A stretch of 24,576 bases of DNA, taken from the NCBI GenBank assembly GCA_964595565.1, contig CAZQQX010000030.1, positions 1 through 24,576 on the forward strand, in the 5' to 3' direction. Under the pieces are notes generated by a model. That model searched no databases and had not been told where the DNA came from. It was given only the letters and a program-made list of their open reading frames with translations. The DNA is from JAQVEM01 sp964595565 (GTDB lineage: Bacteria > Actinomycetota > Humimicrobiia > Humimicrobiales > Humimicrobiaceae). Made by a program: the position numbers and the translations under genes. Positions 7,722-16,121 of the stretch are shown in pieces (the first letter of the stretch is position 1; each line of letters begins with the position of its first letter).

Positions 7722-10136
7722 CTATTTATCCCTGATTCTTGCATTAAACTTCCTTCTCAGGTTTTCAAGTATTCTATTTATTATTATATCTACTTCAGTA
7801 TCTTTTAAAGTTCTTGAGTCATCCCTGAAGCTTAAAGAATATGCCATGCTTTTTTTGTCTTTATCTATTTGTTCCCCCCTGTATATATCAAAAAGATGCA
7901 CATCCTTTAATAATTCAGTGCCACTTTCCCTTATTTCATTTACGATATCTTCATTCTTTATTTTTTCGTCAACCACAATCGCCAGGTCAATTTCTATTGA
8001 AGGGAACGCGGGTACAATTTTATATTTCTTTATTTCTTCCATATTATTTATAAAATCATCCAGGTTTAACTCCATATAATAAACATCCTGTTTTATCTCC
8101 ATCTCTTCTATTATCAAAGGATGTACCCTTCCTATTACGCCTATAACTTTTCCATTAATACTTATGCTGCCACTTATTCCCGGGTGAAAAAATTTATATT
8201 TATCTTCTATTATTCTCAATTTCCCGTAAGGAAAATATAACCCGGCCATAAACTCCAGGATACCTTTCAGGTCGTAAGGATCCATGTCTCTCTCTGCCTC
8301 GTTCCAGCTCTTCCGAAGTGCTTTACCGGTTAAAATAATCCCGAGCTTATTTATCTCATAAGGCAATAAATCATCATTATTTCTTTTTTTAAAAATTTTT
8401 GAAATCTCAAATATTCTTATATTTTTTATATTATGATTTATATTATCTTTTATATTTTTCATAAACGCAGGCAAAAGAGATGTCCTTAAATATTTAAAAT
8501 CTTCATTAATGGGATTTAATATTTCTACTGCACCCCTGTATTCATTTTCAAGATTTAATCTAAATTTCTTTATTTCCCTGGCATTTATAAATGAATAATT
8601 TATAACCTCGCATAAACCTATATCGGACAGATGCTGCCTTATTTCTCTTACTTTCTTCTGGTAATATGTATATTTACCCCTTCTATCGCTCACAGGAGTT
8701 GGCATAGAATCCAGTTTATCATACCCATAGATTCTGGCTATTTCTTCAACAAGGTCTACTTCCCTTTCCAGATCCTCATACCTAAAAGAAGGAATAACTA
8801 CTTCTATAACATTATTTTTAATCTTATTCTCAATCTTTAAACCAATAAGTATTTCTGATATCAGGTTTTTGTTAATTCTTTTTCCCAGAATTTTGCTAAC
8901 ATTTTCTACTCTCAAATTTATCTTTCTCTGCCTTTTAATACCATTATGGTAGTTATCATATAAACGTGCATTAATGTCAAAACCGGTAATTTCACTTAAA
9001 ATATTTTCAAACCTTCCGATTGCAAATAAAGTGAGATGGGGGTCAATTTTTTTCTCAAATCTATTGGAAGCTTCCGACCGTAGCCCCATTTTTTTAGATG
9101 TCCTCATAATAGAAGGCCCATAAAAGTTTGCAGATTCAAGCAGAACATTTCTTGTACCGGGGTTTATTTCAGTATTTTTACCTCCCATAATTCCCGCTAT
9201 GCCCACTGGCTTACTTTCATCTGTAATTACCAGTGAATCATCATCAAGAATCCTTAAGGAACCGTCAATAGTTTTTATTTTTTCACCTTTTTTAGCTTTC
9301 CTTACCGTGATTTTATTTGAGTGCAGAAGATCCCTGTCAAATGCATGCATCGGCTGCCCGGTCTCAAGCATAACATAATTTGTGAGGTCGACAACTATGC
9401 TCACCGGTCTTATGTCACACATTATCAATCTATTTTTAAGCCACCAGGGAGATTCTATATCAGGAATATTATTAAAAATCCCCGCAGAGTACCTTGAACA
9501 GAGGGCAGAATCCTTTATCTCAATAATAAAATTCGTATCTATATTCAATCTTTTTTTAAAGTTATAAGCAGAAACCCTAAAATTCAAACCCGTAAGAGCG
9601 CTTATCTCTCTTGCAATACCTATTACACTCAGGCAATCAGGCCTGTTAGGTGTAATCTCAAATTCATAAACAAAATCATTCAGACCTGCTGATTCTGCAA
9701 AGCTCTCTCCTACCCTGAAACTATTATCCAGAATCATTATTCCCTCTGACTCCGAAGAAAGTCCCAGTTCCATTTCAGAACACATCATTCCTTCAGAAAC
9801 CTGGCCCCTTATTCTGCTTTTTTTTATTGTTAAATCTTTTATTATTGCTCCCGGTAGGGCAACGGCTACCCTGTCTCCGATTTTAAAGTTTTTAGCACCA
9901 CATACTATATTAAGTTTTTTTGAACCCGTATCAACAATGCATACGGATAATTTATCAGCATCCGGGTGCTGATGGGATTCTAAAATTTTTCCTGTGATTA
10001 TATTCTTATACTTTATGCCTACATTCTCTATTTTTTTAACTTCGGTTCCGCTCATAGTAAGCATACTGGCTATTTTTTCTGGATCAAGCCTGTCTGTGTC
10101 CAAAAACTCCTTTATCCAGTTAAGGGGTGCTTTCAA
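7722..10136 (-). CDS. pheT: Phenylalanyl-tRNA synthetase beta subunit
   Basis: The large subunit of the heterotetrameric phenylalanyl-tRNA synthetase, carrying tRNA binding and editing. Its 804 residues match the bacterial family. Domains in order: the N-terminal MKAPLNWIKEFLD segment, EMAP/OB tRNA-binding fold (about 44-150), B3/B4 editing core (about 210-390), B5 domain (about 405-475), catalytic-like core (about 480-690), and a C-terminal ferredoxin-like anticodon-binding domain (about 705-804). The start codon is TTG at 10136-10134. No in-frame ATG or GTG is suitably placed upstream, and the N-terminus aligns with the family only from this TTG. GAGAGGAAAG lies upstream but rather far. It follows pheS after 123 AT-rich bases, longer than the other gaps in this operon. 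Confidence 0.96.
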   Translation of the reverse strand: MKAPLNWIKEFLDTDRLDPEKIASMLTMSGTEVKKIENVGIKYKNIITGKILESHQHPDADKLSVCIVDTGSKKLNIVCGAKNFKIGDRVAVALPGAIIKDLTIKKSRIRGQVSEGMMCSEMELGLSSESEGIMILDNSFRVGESFAESAGLNDFVYEFEITPNRPDCLSVIGIAREISALTGLNFRVSAYNFKKRLNIDTNFIIEIKDSALCSRYSAGIFNNIPDIESPWWLKNRLIMCDIRPVSIVVDLTNYVMLETGQPMHAFDRDLLHSNKITVRKAKKGEKIKTIDGSLRILDDDSLVITDESKPVGIAGIMGGKNTEINPGTRNVLLESANFYGPSIMRTSKKMGLRSEASNRFEKKIDPHLTLFAIGRFENILSEITGFDINARLYDNYHNGIKRQRKINLRVENVSKILGKRINKNLISEILIGLKIENKIKNNVIEVVIPSFRYEDLEREVDLVEEIARIYGYDKLDSMPTPVSDRRGKYTYYQKKVREIRQHLSDIGLCEVINYSFINAREIKKFRLNLENEYRGAVEILNPINEDFKYLRTSLLPAFMKNIKDNINHNIKNIRIFEISKIFKKRNNDDLLPYEINKLGIILTGKALRKSWNEAERDMDPYDLKGILEFMAGLYFPYGKLRIIEDKYKFFHPGISGSISINGKVIGVIGRVHPLIIEEMEIKQDVYYMELNLDDFINNMEEIKKYKIVPAFPSIEIDLAIVVDEKIKNEDIVNEIRESGTELLKDVHLFDIYRGEQIDKDKKSMAYSLSFRDDSRTLKDTEVDIIINRILENLRRKFNARIRDK

Positions 10137-10259
10137 TTATTCTTCACTTTCCTCTCATTTATTAATTAATATGAACTATTAAAAAAATTTTGGTTATAAT
10201 TTTGATAATTAATTAAATAAAAACATCATTAATATCATAGATTTTAATTATATTTAGAG

Positions 10260-11306
10260 TTAAAACTGATTTATGAATCTTAAATCATTCTCAAAAAATA
10301 GCCTTAAGTCATCAATTCCGTACTTTAGCATGCAAATTCTTTCTATGCCAATACCAAATGCAAAACCGCTAACTTCCTCCGGGTCATAACCTACAAATGA
10401 ATACAAACTGGGGTCTACCATTCCGGCGCCAAGTATTTCCAGCCATCCGCTTCCAGAGCATACCCGGCACCCCTTCCCTCCACATATATTGCAGGATACA
10501 TCAACTTCAGCGCTTGGCTCTGTAAATGGGAAATAATGGGGCCTGAATCTAACCTTCCTGTCCTTCCCAAAAATTTCGTGTGAAAATGTTTCAAGTGTCC
10601 ATTTAAGGTTCCCGAAATTTATTCCTTTATCTATCACCAGACCCTCTATCTGGGTAAACATCGGGGTATGTGATACATCATAATCTCTCCTGTATACTTT
10701 TCCCGGAGATATTATCAGTATCGGAGGCTTATTTTTCTCCATATATCTTATTTGAACCGGTGAAGTCTGGGTTCTGAGTAAAATATTCTCAGAAACAAAA
10801 AATGTGTCATGCAGTGACCTTGCCGGATGGTCCCGGGGGGTATTCAATGCTTCAAAATTATAATAATCCGTTTCAACCTCCGGACCTTCAGCAATGTTAA
10901 AACCCATTCCAATAAATATCTCTTCAATTTCCTCAATAACCCTGGATATTATATTCTTTTTCCCTGTAACCACTTCTCTTCCGGGCAATGATAGGTCAAT
11001 ACCTTCATTTTTAAGTTTCTTTTCATACTCAATATTTTTTAGAAACTTTTCCTTTTTCAGAATCTCTAATTCAATTTTACTCCGGGCAGTATTTAACTCT
11101 CTGCCAATAACTGGTTTCAGGTCCCTGGGCAGGCTCCCTATATCTTTTAAAGATTTTATGATAAAACTTTTTTTGCCCGTATACTCTGTTCTTATATCTT
11201 CAAGTCCGCCTAAATCTTTTATTGAAACCAGTTTATTGTAAAAACTATCAATTTCCTTTTTTATTTCTATTTCTAACTCACTTATTTCTTTATTTTTATT
11301 ATTCAT
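10260..11306 (-). CDS. pheS: Phenylalanyl-tRNA synthetase alpha subunit
   Basis: The catalytic subunit that activates phenylalanine and charges tRNA-Phe. The protein is 348 aa from the start chosen here. It has an N-terminal coiled-coil arm (about 1-95). Class II motif 1 lies around GMGFNIAEGPEVE, motif 2 in VYRRDYDVSHTPMFTQ (about 204-219), and motif 3 in GFAFGIGIERICMLKYG (about 314-330). A four-cysteine knuckle CNICGGKGCRVC (about 272-283) probably binds zinc, as in a subset of bacterial PheS. The frame could begin at 11357, but that would overlap rplT by 47 bases with non-family residues. The ATG at 11306, four bases after the rplT stop, is preferred. It has no strong ribosome binding site, so coupling to rplT is likely. 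Confidence 0.96.
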   Translation of the reverse strand: MNNKNKEISELEIEIKKEIDSFYNKLVSIKDLGGLEDIRTEYTGKKSFIIKSLKDIGSLPRDLKPVIGRELNTARSKIELEILKKEKFLKNIEYEKKLKNEGIDLSLPGREVVTGKKNIISRVIEEIEEIFIGMGFNIAEGPEVETDYYNFEALNTPRDHPARSLHDTFFVSENILLRTQTSPVQIRYMEKNKPPILIISPGKVYRRDYDVSHTPMFTQIEGLVIDKGINFGNLKWTLETFSHEIFGKDRKVRFRPHYFPFTEPSAEVDVSCNICGGKGCRVCSGSGWLEILGAGMVDPSLYSFVGYDPEEVSGFAFGIGIERICMLKYGIDDLRLFFENDLRFINQF

Positions 11307-11310
11307 AACA

Positions 11311-11667
11311 TTATGAAAGCTCTTTCTTTGCAATTTCGGCAAGATCCTTAAAGGCATCCGGGTCTCTTACCGCTATCTCCGAGAGCATCTTTCTGTTAAT
11401 ATCAATGCTTGCTTTCTTAAGACCAAAAATAAACTCATTATACGACACTCCATTTATCCTTGCTGCAGCATTTATTCGTGTTATCCACAACCTTCTGAAA
11501 TTTCTCTTATTATTCTTCCTGTCTCTGTATGCATAACTCATGGATTTAAGAAGCTGCTCTCTGGCAATTCTGTAACTTCTGCTTTTTGAACCGTAATATC
11601 CTTTTGCTTCTTTCAGCACTTTCTTATGCTTTTTTCTCTTACTCTGTCCTCTCTTAACCCTGGTCAT
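11311..11667 (-). CDS. rplT: 50S ribosomal protein L20
   Basis: L20 binds 23S rRNA early in large-subunit assembly. In Gram-positive bacteria it also represses its own operon through the leader RNA. The protein is 118 aa, the family length. It starts MTRVKRGQSKRKKHKK with the basic N-terminal tail, and carries the family core RNFRRLWITRINAAAR and NGVSYNEFIFGLKKA. The open frame extends three codons to a GTG at 11676. I use the ATG at 11667 because the family begins MTRVKRG and AAAGGTG lies 8 bases before it. It follows rpmI by 17 bases and precedes pheS. Confidence 0.97.
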   Translation of the reverse strand: MTRVKRGQSKRKKHKKVLKEAKGYYGSKSRSYRIAREQLLKSMSYAYRDRKNNKRNFRRLWITRINAAARINGVSYNEFIFGLKKASIDINRKMLSEIAVRDPDAFKDLAEIAKKELS

Positions 11668-11684
11668 TTGAACCACACCTTTCT

Positions 11685-11879
11685 TTATCTACATAGTAAC
11701 CTTCTTACTTTTTTCCTATCAGATGAAGACACTTCCTGTGTCTTCCCGAGGCGCCTCTTCCTCTCAGCATTTTTCTTCGTCAGTATATGACCTTTATACG
11801 CCTTTACCCTTAAAATTTTTCCGCTTCCTGTTATCTTAAATCTTTTAGCAGCGCCTTTATGTGTCTTAACCTTTGGCAT
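11685..11879 (-). CDS. rpmI: 50S ribosomal protein L35
   Basis: A small, very basic large-subunit protein of 64 aa. It opens with the family signature MPKVKTHKGAAKRFK, then ITGSGKI and KNAERKRRL. The frame extends to 11888, but the first ATG touches the AAGGAAGG ribosome binding site. The ATG at 11879, nine bases after it, is the true start. The C-terminus ends RRLLCR, whereas most relatives end with Pro-Tyr or similar. It sits between infC and rplT in the conserved order. Confidence 0.97.
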   Translation of the reverse strand: MPKVKTHKGAAKRFKITGSGKILRVKAYKGHILTKKNAERKRRLGKTQEVSSSDRKKVRRLLCR

Positions 11880-11937
11880 AATAAACATCCTTCCTTTATC
11901 TCTCAGCTAAAATTTTCAGTTAAACTATATAATATTT

Positions 11938-12438
11938 TTATTTTATAATCGGGGCCAGAACTGTAATTATATTATAGCCATCCATCTTTGGTTCTAATTC
12001 CAGACTATATCTGTCTCTTAAATCATCCATTAATTTTTCCAGTATGCTCATCCCAATTTCCTTATGAACAATTTCTCTTCCCCTGAACATAATTGTTATC
12101 TTTACCTTATATCCGTTATTCAAAAATTTCTCTATCTGTCTCCTTTTAATATTAAGGTCATTCTTATCTATCTTGGGCCTTAATTTCACTTCTTTCAGAA
12201 TAATCTGAGACTGCTTCTTCTTCTTTAGCTTTTCTGATATTTCCAGCTTATATTTATATTTTCCATAATCCATTATTTTGCAAACAGGAGGCCTGCTCTC
12301 CGGCGAAATTTCAACAAGGTCCAGTCCTCTTTTTTGCGCAGTTTCCAGTGCTTCGCTTATCGGAACTATGCCAATCTGTTTACCTTCTTCCGATATCAAT
12401 CTTACCTCAGGTATCCTGATTTGTTCGTTTATACGAAT
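11938..12438 (-). CDS. infC: Translation initiation factor IF-3, with a non-canonical start
   Basis: IF-3 binds the 30S subunit, keeps it apart from 50S, and checks the start codon. The N-domain (RINEQIRIPEVRLISEEGKQIGI), the linker, and the C-domain (KEVKLRPKI, ITIMFRGREIVHKE) are all present. The first ATG/GTG/TTG in frame is a TTG at 12399, which would remove the conserved INEQIRIPEVR segment. Codons upstream of it are clearly coding until an in-frame TAA near 12474, yet contain no ATG, GTG or TTG. I set the start at ATT (12438), giving 166 aa. E. coli infC also uses AUU and is autoregulated by it. The difficulty is spacing, because the strong AAGGAGGTG (12469-12461) lies 22 bases upstream of this ATT. 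Another ATT at 12457 is well spaced but in a different frame. Confidence 0.9.
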   Translation of the reverse strand: MRINEQIRIPEVRLISEEGKQIGIVPISEALETAQKRGLDLVEISPESRPPVCKIMDYGKYKYKLEISEKLKKKKQSQIILKEVKLRPKIDKNDLNIKRRQIEKFLNNGYKVKITIMFRGREIVHKEIGMSILEKLMDDLRDRYSLELEPKMDGYNIITVLAPIIK

Positions 12439-12460
12439 TCTTTTCTTATATTCGAATGTA

Positions 12461-12469
12461 CACCTCCTT
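12461..12469 (-). promoter_or_regulatory. Strong Shine-Dalgarno site of infC
   Basis: On the minus strand the sequence is AAGGAGGTG, an almost full match to the anti-Shine-Dalgarno complement. Five bases after its AGGAGG comes ATT (12457-12455), followed by CGA ATA TAA in that frame. The IF-3 frame is shifted by one. This site therefore matters for deciding how infC is started. Confidence 0.7.
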
Positions 12470-12481
12470 AATTATATTTTT

Positions 12482-12515
12482 AAAAAAAATAGGCAGATAA
12501 ACCATCTACCTATTT
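12482..12515 (-). terminator. Attenuator hairpin in the infC leader
   Basis: On the minus strand a 12-bp stem (12515-12504 with 12498-12487, one G-U pair) has a five-base loop and is followed by eight T (12489-12482). It lies between the promoter and the infC ribosome binding site, so it would end transcription before the operon. The 3' arm contains CTGCCT, which can also pair with an AGGCAG segment upstream (12567-12562), giving an alternative fold. Confidence 0.8.
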
Positions 12516-12638
12516 ATTTAAATTTAATTATTAACAACCAGGTTAACAGGTTTACAAACCGCTGCCTGGTGAGAAATAGATGATTTCTACTTATATTTTT
12601 TATTTTCTTTATTTTTTCAATAATTTTACATTATTAAT
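12482..12638 (-). promoter_or_regulatory. Leader RNA of infC-rpmI-rplT, likely L20-responsive
   Basis: About 155 bases from the predicted transcription start to the attenuator. It contains CCAGG (12569-12565) pairing with CCTGG (12542-12538), enclosing GGTT/AACC with a TGTA loop, and an AGGCAG that competes with the terminator for CTGCCT. In Bacillus subtilis the infC operon leader is bound by L20, which promotes premature termination. Position, gene order and the antiterminator/terminator choice agree with that mechanism. I did not match the full L20 rRNA-mimic fold base by base. Confidence 0.6.
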
Positions 12639-12644
12639 TCGGGA

Positions 12645-12673
12645 ATTATACTAGTTATTACCTATTTTGTCCA
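12645..12673 (-). promoter_or_regulatory. Promoter of the infC operon
   Basis: On the minus strand -35 TGGACA (12673-12668), a spacer of 17 bases, and -10 TATAAT (12650-12645). The -35 directly abuts the stop codon of the radical SAM gene (12674-12676). Transcription should start near 12638. This is one of the best sigma-A-type promoters in the window. Confidence 0.85.
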
Positions 12674-14017
12674 CTATACTGCAACATCCCCTTCTTCTTC
12701 CGGAACATATTCCTCTTTCCAGGCTTTATCAGCTATTACTTTATATTCAGCCGCATACTTATCTAAATCTCTGGCCAGTGATGTTATAAGCGTCTCCGCT
12801 CCTTCATGTGTTGGATAAGCACCGGTTTCAGCAACTATATCTCTGAGCACCCACGGGTTATCAAGAAAACTACAGGGTCTCAGGTGATTTTCAGTATATG
12901 GCTGCCTCTTTCTGAATCCCATAAAGAAATCAGATGTCAGGACTTCTGTTAGACTTTTTTCCTTTATATTATCAGCTGCAAAGTGTACAAAGACGCAGGG
13001 CTCAACATCTCCATTTACATTTATATGCAGGTAATTTTTCCCGCCGGCCATGCAGCCGTTCACCAGTGGACCATCATTCCAGAAATCGGCAACTATAATG
13101 TCTTTGGTTCTTCTAATTTCCAGAATTTTTCTCCTTCTATAATCCCTCTGTTCCGGTGTGGGCATGAGCTCTAAATCAGGTTCTCTTCCTATAGGAACAT
13201 AATTAAAGTACCATCCAATAAACGCTCCCTTTTCTACAAACAAATCAATAAATTCGTCACTTACTACAAGCTCATTATTATATCTTGTAGCAGTTACAGA
13301 AAAACCAAAAAGAACACCGTTTTCCCTTAAAACATCCATTGCTCTCATTACTTTTTTCCAGACTCCTTTTCCCCTTCTTGCATCGGTTTCTTTTTCAAAA
13401 CCCTCTACACTTATACAGGGAATAGCATTACCAAGTTCTGCCAATCTTTTTGCAAATTTATCATCAATCAATGTTCCATTGGTATAAATCTGGAAGAAAG
13501 AATCATTATGCCTTTCCAAAAAATCAAAAAGATGCGGCCATATGGTTGGCTCACCTCCTGTAATTACAAAAAAGTAAAGCCCTATATCATTAGCTTCATC
13601 TATTATCCTGTTACATACATCGTATGGAAGGTCATCTTTTTTTGAATACTGCCAGGCATAACAGCCAGTACATCTTAAATTGCATTTCATAGTAGGGCTG
13701 ATTACCAGATGGTTCGGAGGATTAATGCCATATTTTTTAGCGAATGCAAGTCTTTTTGGCTGCCCCTGTATCATAGCATTATTAATCAAATTCATTACTA
13801 CTTTATTTCTGACACCCGGTGATACTCTTGTTGATGCCTTCTTTAAACTTATAAGAAGGTTTTCCATAAAATCTCTTTCTTCCTTCTTTTTCAGTCTATA
13901 AACCCTGCCCTTGACCAGTGAAAGCCACCGTTCATCAGAAATCTTTGGGAGTATCTTCAGTGCACTCTGTATAGCAGTCTTTGTGGTATACAATTTTACT
14001 CTTTCCTTTAAAGTCAT
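12674..14017 (-). CDS. Radical SAM protein with SPASM-like C-terminus
   Basis: A 447-residue iron-sulfur enzyme of unknown reaction. The radical SAM cluster motif CNLRCTGCY gives Cys112, Cys116 and Cys119. GGEP at 154-157 contacts SAM's amino group. Further cysteines at 322 (NGCMAGG), 341 (VEPCVF) and 382 (LRPCSF) resemble a reduced SPASM/twitch region for an auxiliary cluster. An N-terminal helical part (about 1-95) precedes the barrel, and an acidic tail ends the protein. AAGGAG lies 8 bases before the ATG. It sits between thrS (119 bases upstream) and the infC promoter. No small precursor peptide is next to it, so a peptide-modifying role has no support here. A -10-like TATAAT lies in the gap upstream, without a good -35. 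Confidence 0.88.
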   Translation of the reverse strand: MTLKERVKLYTTKTAIQSALKILPKISDERWLSLVKGRVYRLKKKEERDFMENLLISLKKASTRVSPGVRNKVVMNLINNAMIQGQPKRLAFAKKYGINPPNHLVISPTMKCNLRCTGCYAWQYSKKDDLPYDVCNRIIDEANDIGLYFFVITGGEPTIWPHLFDFLERHNDSFFQIYTNGTLIDDKFAKRLAELGNAIPCISVEGFEKETDARRGKGVWKKVMRAMDVLRENGVLFGFSVTATRYNNELVVSDEFIDLFVEKGAFIGWYFNYVPIGREPDLELMPTPEQRDYRRRKILEIRRTKDIIVADFWNDGPLVNGCMAGGKNYLHINVNGDVEPCVFVHFAADNIKEKSLTEVLTSDFFMGFRKRQPYTENHLRPCSFLDNPWVLRDIVAETGAYPTHEGAETLITSLARDLDKYAAEYKVIADKAWKEEYVPEEEGDVAV

Positions 14018-14136
14018 TTCGCATACTCCTTGATAGATTTATAATAAAAGTTATTTGAATATTAAATCTTAATTTTAAAAAGTTGTTACAATATTATAAG
14101 ATATTTTTATTAAAAATAAAGCATTAAAAATTTTAC

Positions 14137-16071
14137 TTAATAGTTTTTTTCTTTGTTATCTATAATATCCTTAAATTCCCCCGTAAATTTTTCCAGCTTT
14201 ATCTCTTTTATATCGTCGCCGATTTTCTTTCTTACAGTAATGGTTTCGGTCTTTTCTTCTTTTTCACCGATTATAATCATACAGGGTATTTTTTTAATTT
14301 CAGCCTGCTTTATTTTTTTACTTAACGACTCTACTCTCTTATCTATTTCTACCCTGAAATTATCCTTTTTAAAATAATTATACACTTTCTCCGCATACAG
14401 ATGGTGCTTTTCTGATATAGGAAGCACTATAATCTGTACCGGAGCCAGCCATGGCGGTAAATTTCCGCTGTAGTGCTCCAGAAGTATGCCCAAGAACCTT
14501 TCAATACTTCCAAGGACGGTCCTGTGAATCATTACAGGTCTGTGTCTCTTATTATCTTCTCCCATGTATTCAATGTCAAACTTTTCCGGCATTGCAAAAT
14601 CAAGTTGTATGGTCCCGCACTGCCACGTTCTATCCAGGCAATCCCTTACATGAAAATCTATTTTTGGCCCATAAAAAGCGCCTTCACCCTCGTTTATTAT
14701 ATATTCCAGCCCCCTGCTATCCATCGCTTTCTTTAAAATATCTTCTGCCTTATCCCACATTTCGTCTGTTCCTATTCGTTTTTCCGGTCTTGTTGAAAGC
14801 TCGACTTTGTATCTGTCAAAACCAAAAACCCTGTACATGCGGCAGACCAGGTCTATCACCCTGCCTATTTCTTCTTCAGCCTGTTCTTCTGTACAGAATA
14901 TATGCGCGTCATCCTGGGTAAAGCTCCTTACTCTGAATAATCCATGCAAAACCCCTGACTTCTCGTGTCTGTGAACAAGCCCCAGCTCGGCGATCCTTAC
15001 GGGCAATTCTCTGTATGAATGCTGGTTCGATTTATATATTATAATGTTTCCCGGGCAGTTCATGGGTTTGATTGCATAATCATCTTCATCAATTTTAACG
15101 AAATACATATTCTCACGGTAATTGTCCCAGTGACCGGATGTTTTCCATAACTGGTTGCTGAGTATAATAGGAGTACTCACTTCCATATAATTTTCCTTTA
15201 AATGCTCCTCTTTCCAGTAATCCAGTATTATATTTATAAGCTTCCTGCCCCTGTCATGAAAAAACGGAAATCCGGGTGCTTCATCATGAAAACTAAATAA
15301 ATCCAGGTCCCTGCCTATTTTTCTATGGTCACTTCTTTTTGCTATTTCCAGTTTTTGAAGATATTTTTTCAAATCCTCTTTACTGAAGAAGGAAGTCCCG
15401 TAAATCCTTACCAGCATCCTGTTCTTTTCGTCACCTCTCCAGTAAGCTCCTGCAACACTTAACAACTTAAACGCTCTTACCCTTCCTGTTGAAGGTATAT
15501 GGGGCCCCCTGCACAGGTCAACAAAATCTCCACAGGTATAGATACTTACTACTTCGTCTTCAATCTCATTTATAAGTTCAATTTTATATTCATTATCTCT
15601 GAATAACTTTCTTGCTTCTTCTCTGGTTATTTCTTTTCTCTCAAATTTAAAATCTTCTTTTATAATCTTTTTCATCTCTTCTTCAATCAGTGGAAGGTCT
15701 TCAGCTGACACATCTTTTGAAGTCTCAAAATCATAATAAAATCCATTCTTTATCGCCGGGCCGATGGCAAACTTTACATCAGGAAATATTTTTCTTATGG
15801 CTGCCGCCATAACATGCGAAGTACTGTGATTTAACACATTGCTGGCCTTTTCGCTGCCATCAGGATAAATAATGTTAAAAACAGAATCTTTTTTTACCTT
15901 ATAATCCAGATCAACCAGTTTACTCTTAACGTCCACTCCATTTTCTTTTATTAATTCAGCTACAACCGCACCGGCCACAGCGTTTCCGTTAACTCTGACC
16001 AGAGCTTCCAGAACGGTTGTATTTTCCTCTATTTTAGTTTTTCCTTTATTTACAAAATAAATTTCAATCAT
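14137..16071 (-). CDS. thrS: Threonyl-tRNA synthetase
   Basis: This enzyme charges tRNA-Thr and removes mischarged serine. The 644 residues span a TGS domain (1-65), the editing domain with HSTSH (His82, His86) and CRGPH (Cys187, His191), the class II core and the C-terminal anticodon-binding domain (about 540-640). Core zinc ligands are Cys339 (MNCP), His390 (DDAH) and His516 (MIHR). All active-site residues I checked are present. No Shine-Dalgarno sequence is visible: the 20 bases before the ATG are nearly all A and T. The leader is only about 45 bases, too short for the T-box that controls thrS in many Bacillota. The promoter overlaps a palindrome. Confidence 0.97.
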   Translation of the reverse strand: MIEIYFVNKGKTKIEENTTVLEALVRVNGNAVAGAVVAELIKENGVDVKSKLVDLDYKVKKDSVFNIIYPDGSEKASNVLNHSTSHVMAAAIRKIFPDVKFAIGPAIKNGFYYDFETSKDVSAEDLPLIEEEMKKIIKEDFKFERKEITREEARKLFRDNEYKIELINEIEDEVVSIYTCGDFVDLCRGPHIPSTGRVRAFKLLSVAGAYWRGDEKNRMLVRIYGTSFFSKEDLKKYLQKLEIAKRSDHRKIGRDLDLFSFHDEAPGFPFFHDRGRKLINIILDYWKEEHLKENYMEVSTPIILSNQLWKTSGHWDNYRENMYFVKIDEDDYAIKPMNCPGNIIIYKSNQHSYRELPVRIAELGLVHRHEKSGVLHGLFRVRSFTQDDAHIFCTEEQAEEEIGRVIDLVCRMYRVFGFDRYKVELSTRPEKRIGTDEMWDKAEDILKKAMDSRGLEYIINEGEGAFYGPKIDFHVRDCLDRTWQCGTIQLDFAMPEKFDIEYMGEDNKRHRPVMIHRTVLGSIERFLGILLEHYSGNLPPWLAPVQIIVLPISEKHHLYAEKVYNYFKKDNFRVEIDKRVESLSKKIKQAEIKKIPCMIIIGEKEEKTETITVRKKIGDDIKEIKLEKFTGEFKDIIDNKEKNY

Positions 16072-16121
16072 TTTTTTATAATTACAATTTCTAAAATTAC
16101 CTGACTTTTTTAAATATTTAC

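Noticed and set aside
11307..11357. Longer pheS beginning at ATG 11357
   Set aside because: It would overlap rplT by 47 bases and add residues not found in PheS. The ATG at 11306 gives the family length.
14018..14136. AT-rich hairpin and TATAAT between thrS and the radical SAM gene as terminator and promoter
   Set aside because: The stem is made of A and T only, and no -35 is at the right distance. In such AT-rich DNA this is expected by chance.
14451..14921. Plus-strand frame of 156 codons opposite thrS
   Set aside because: It is antisense to the highly conserved thrS core, its residue pattern is low-complexity and cysteine/proline-rich, and it has no ribosome binding site.
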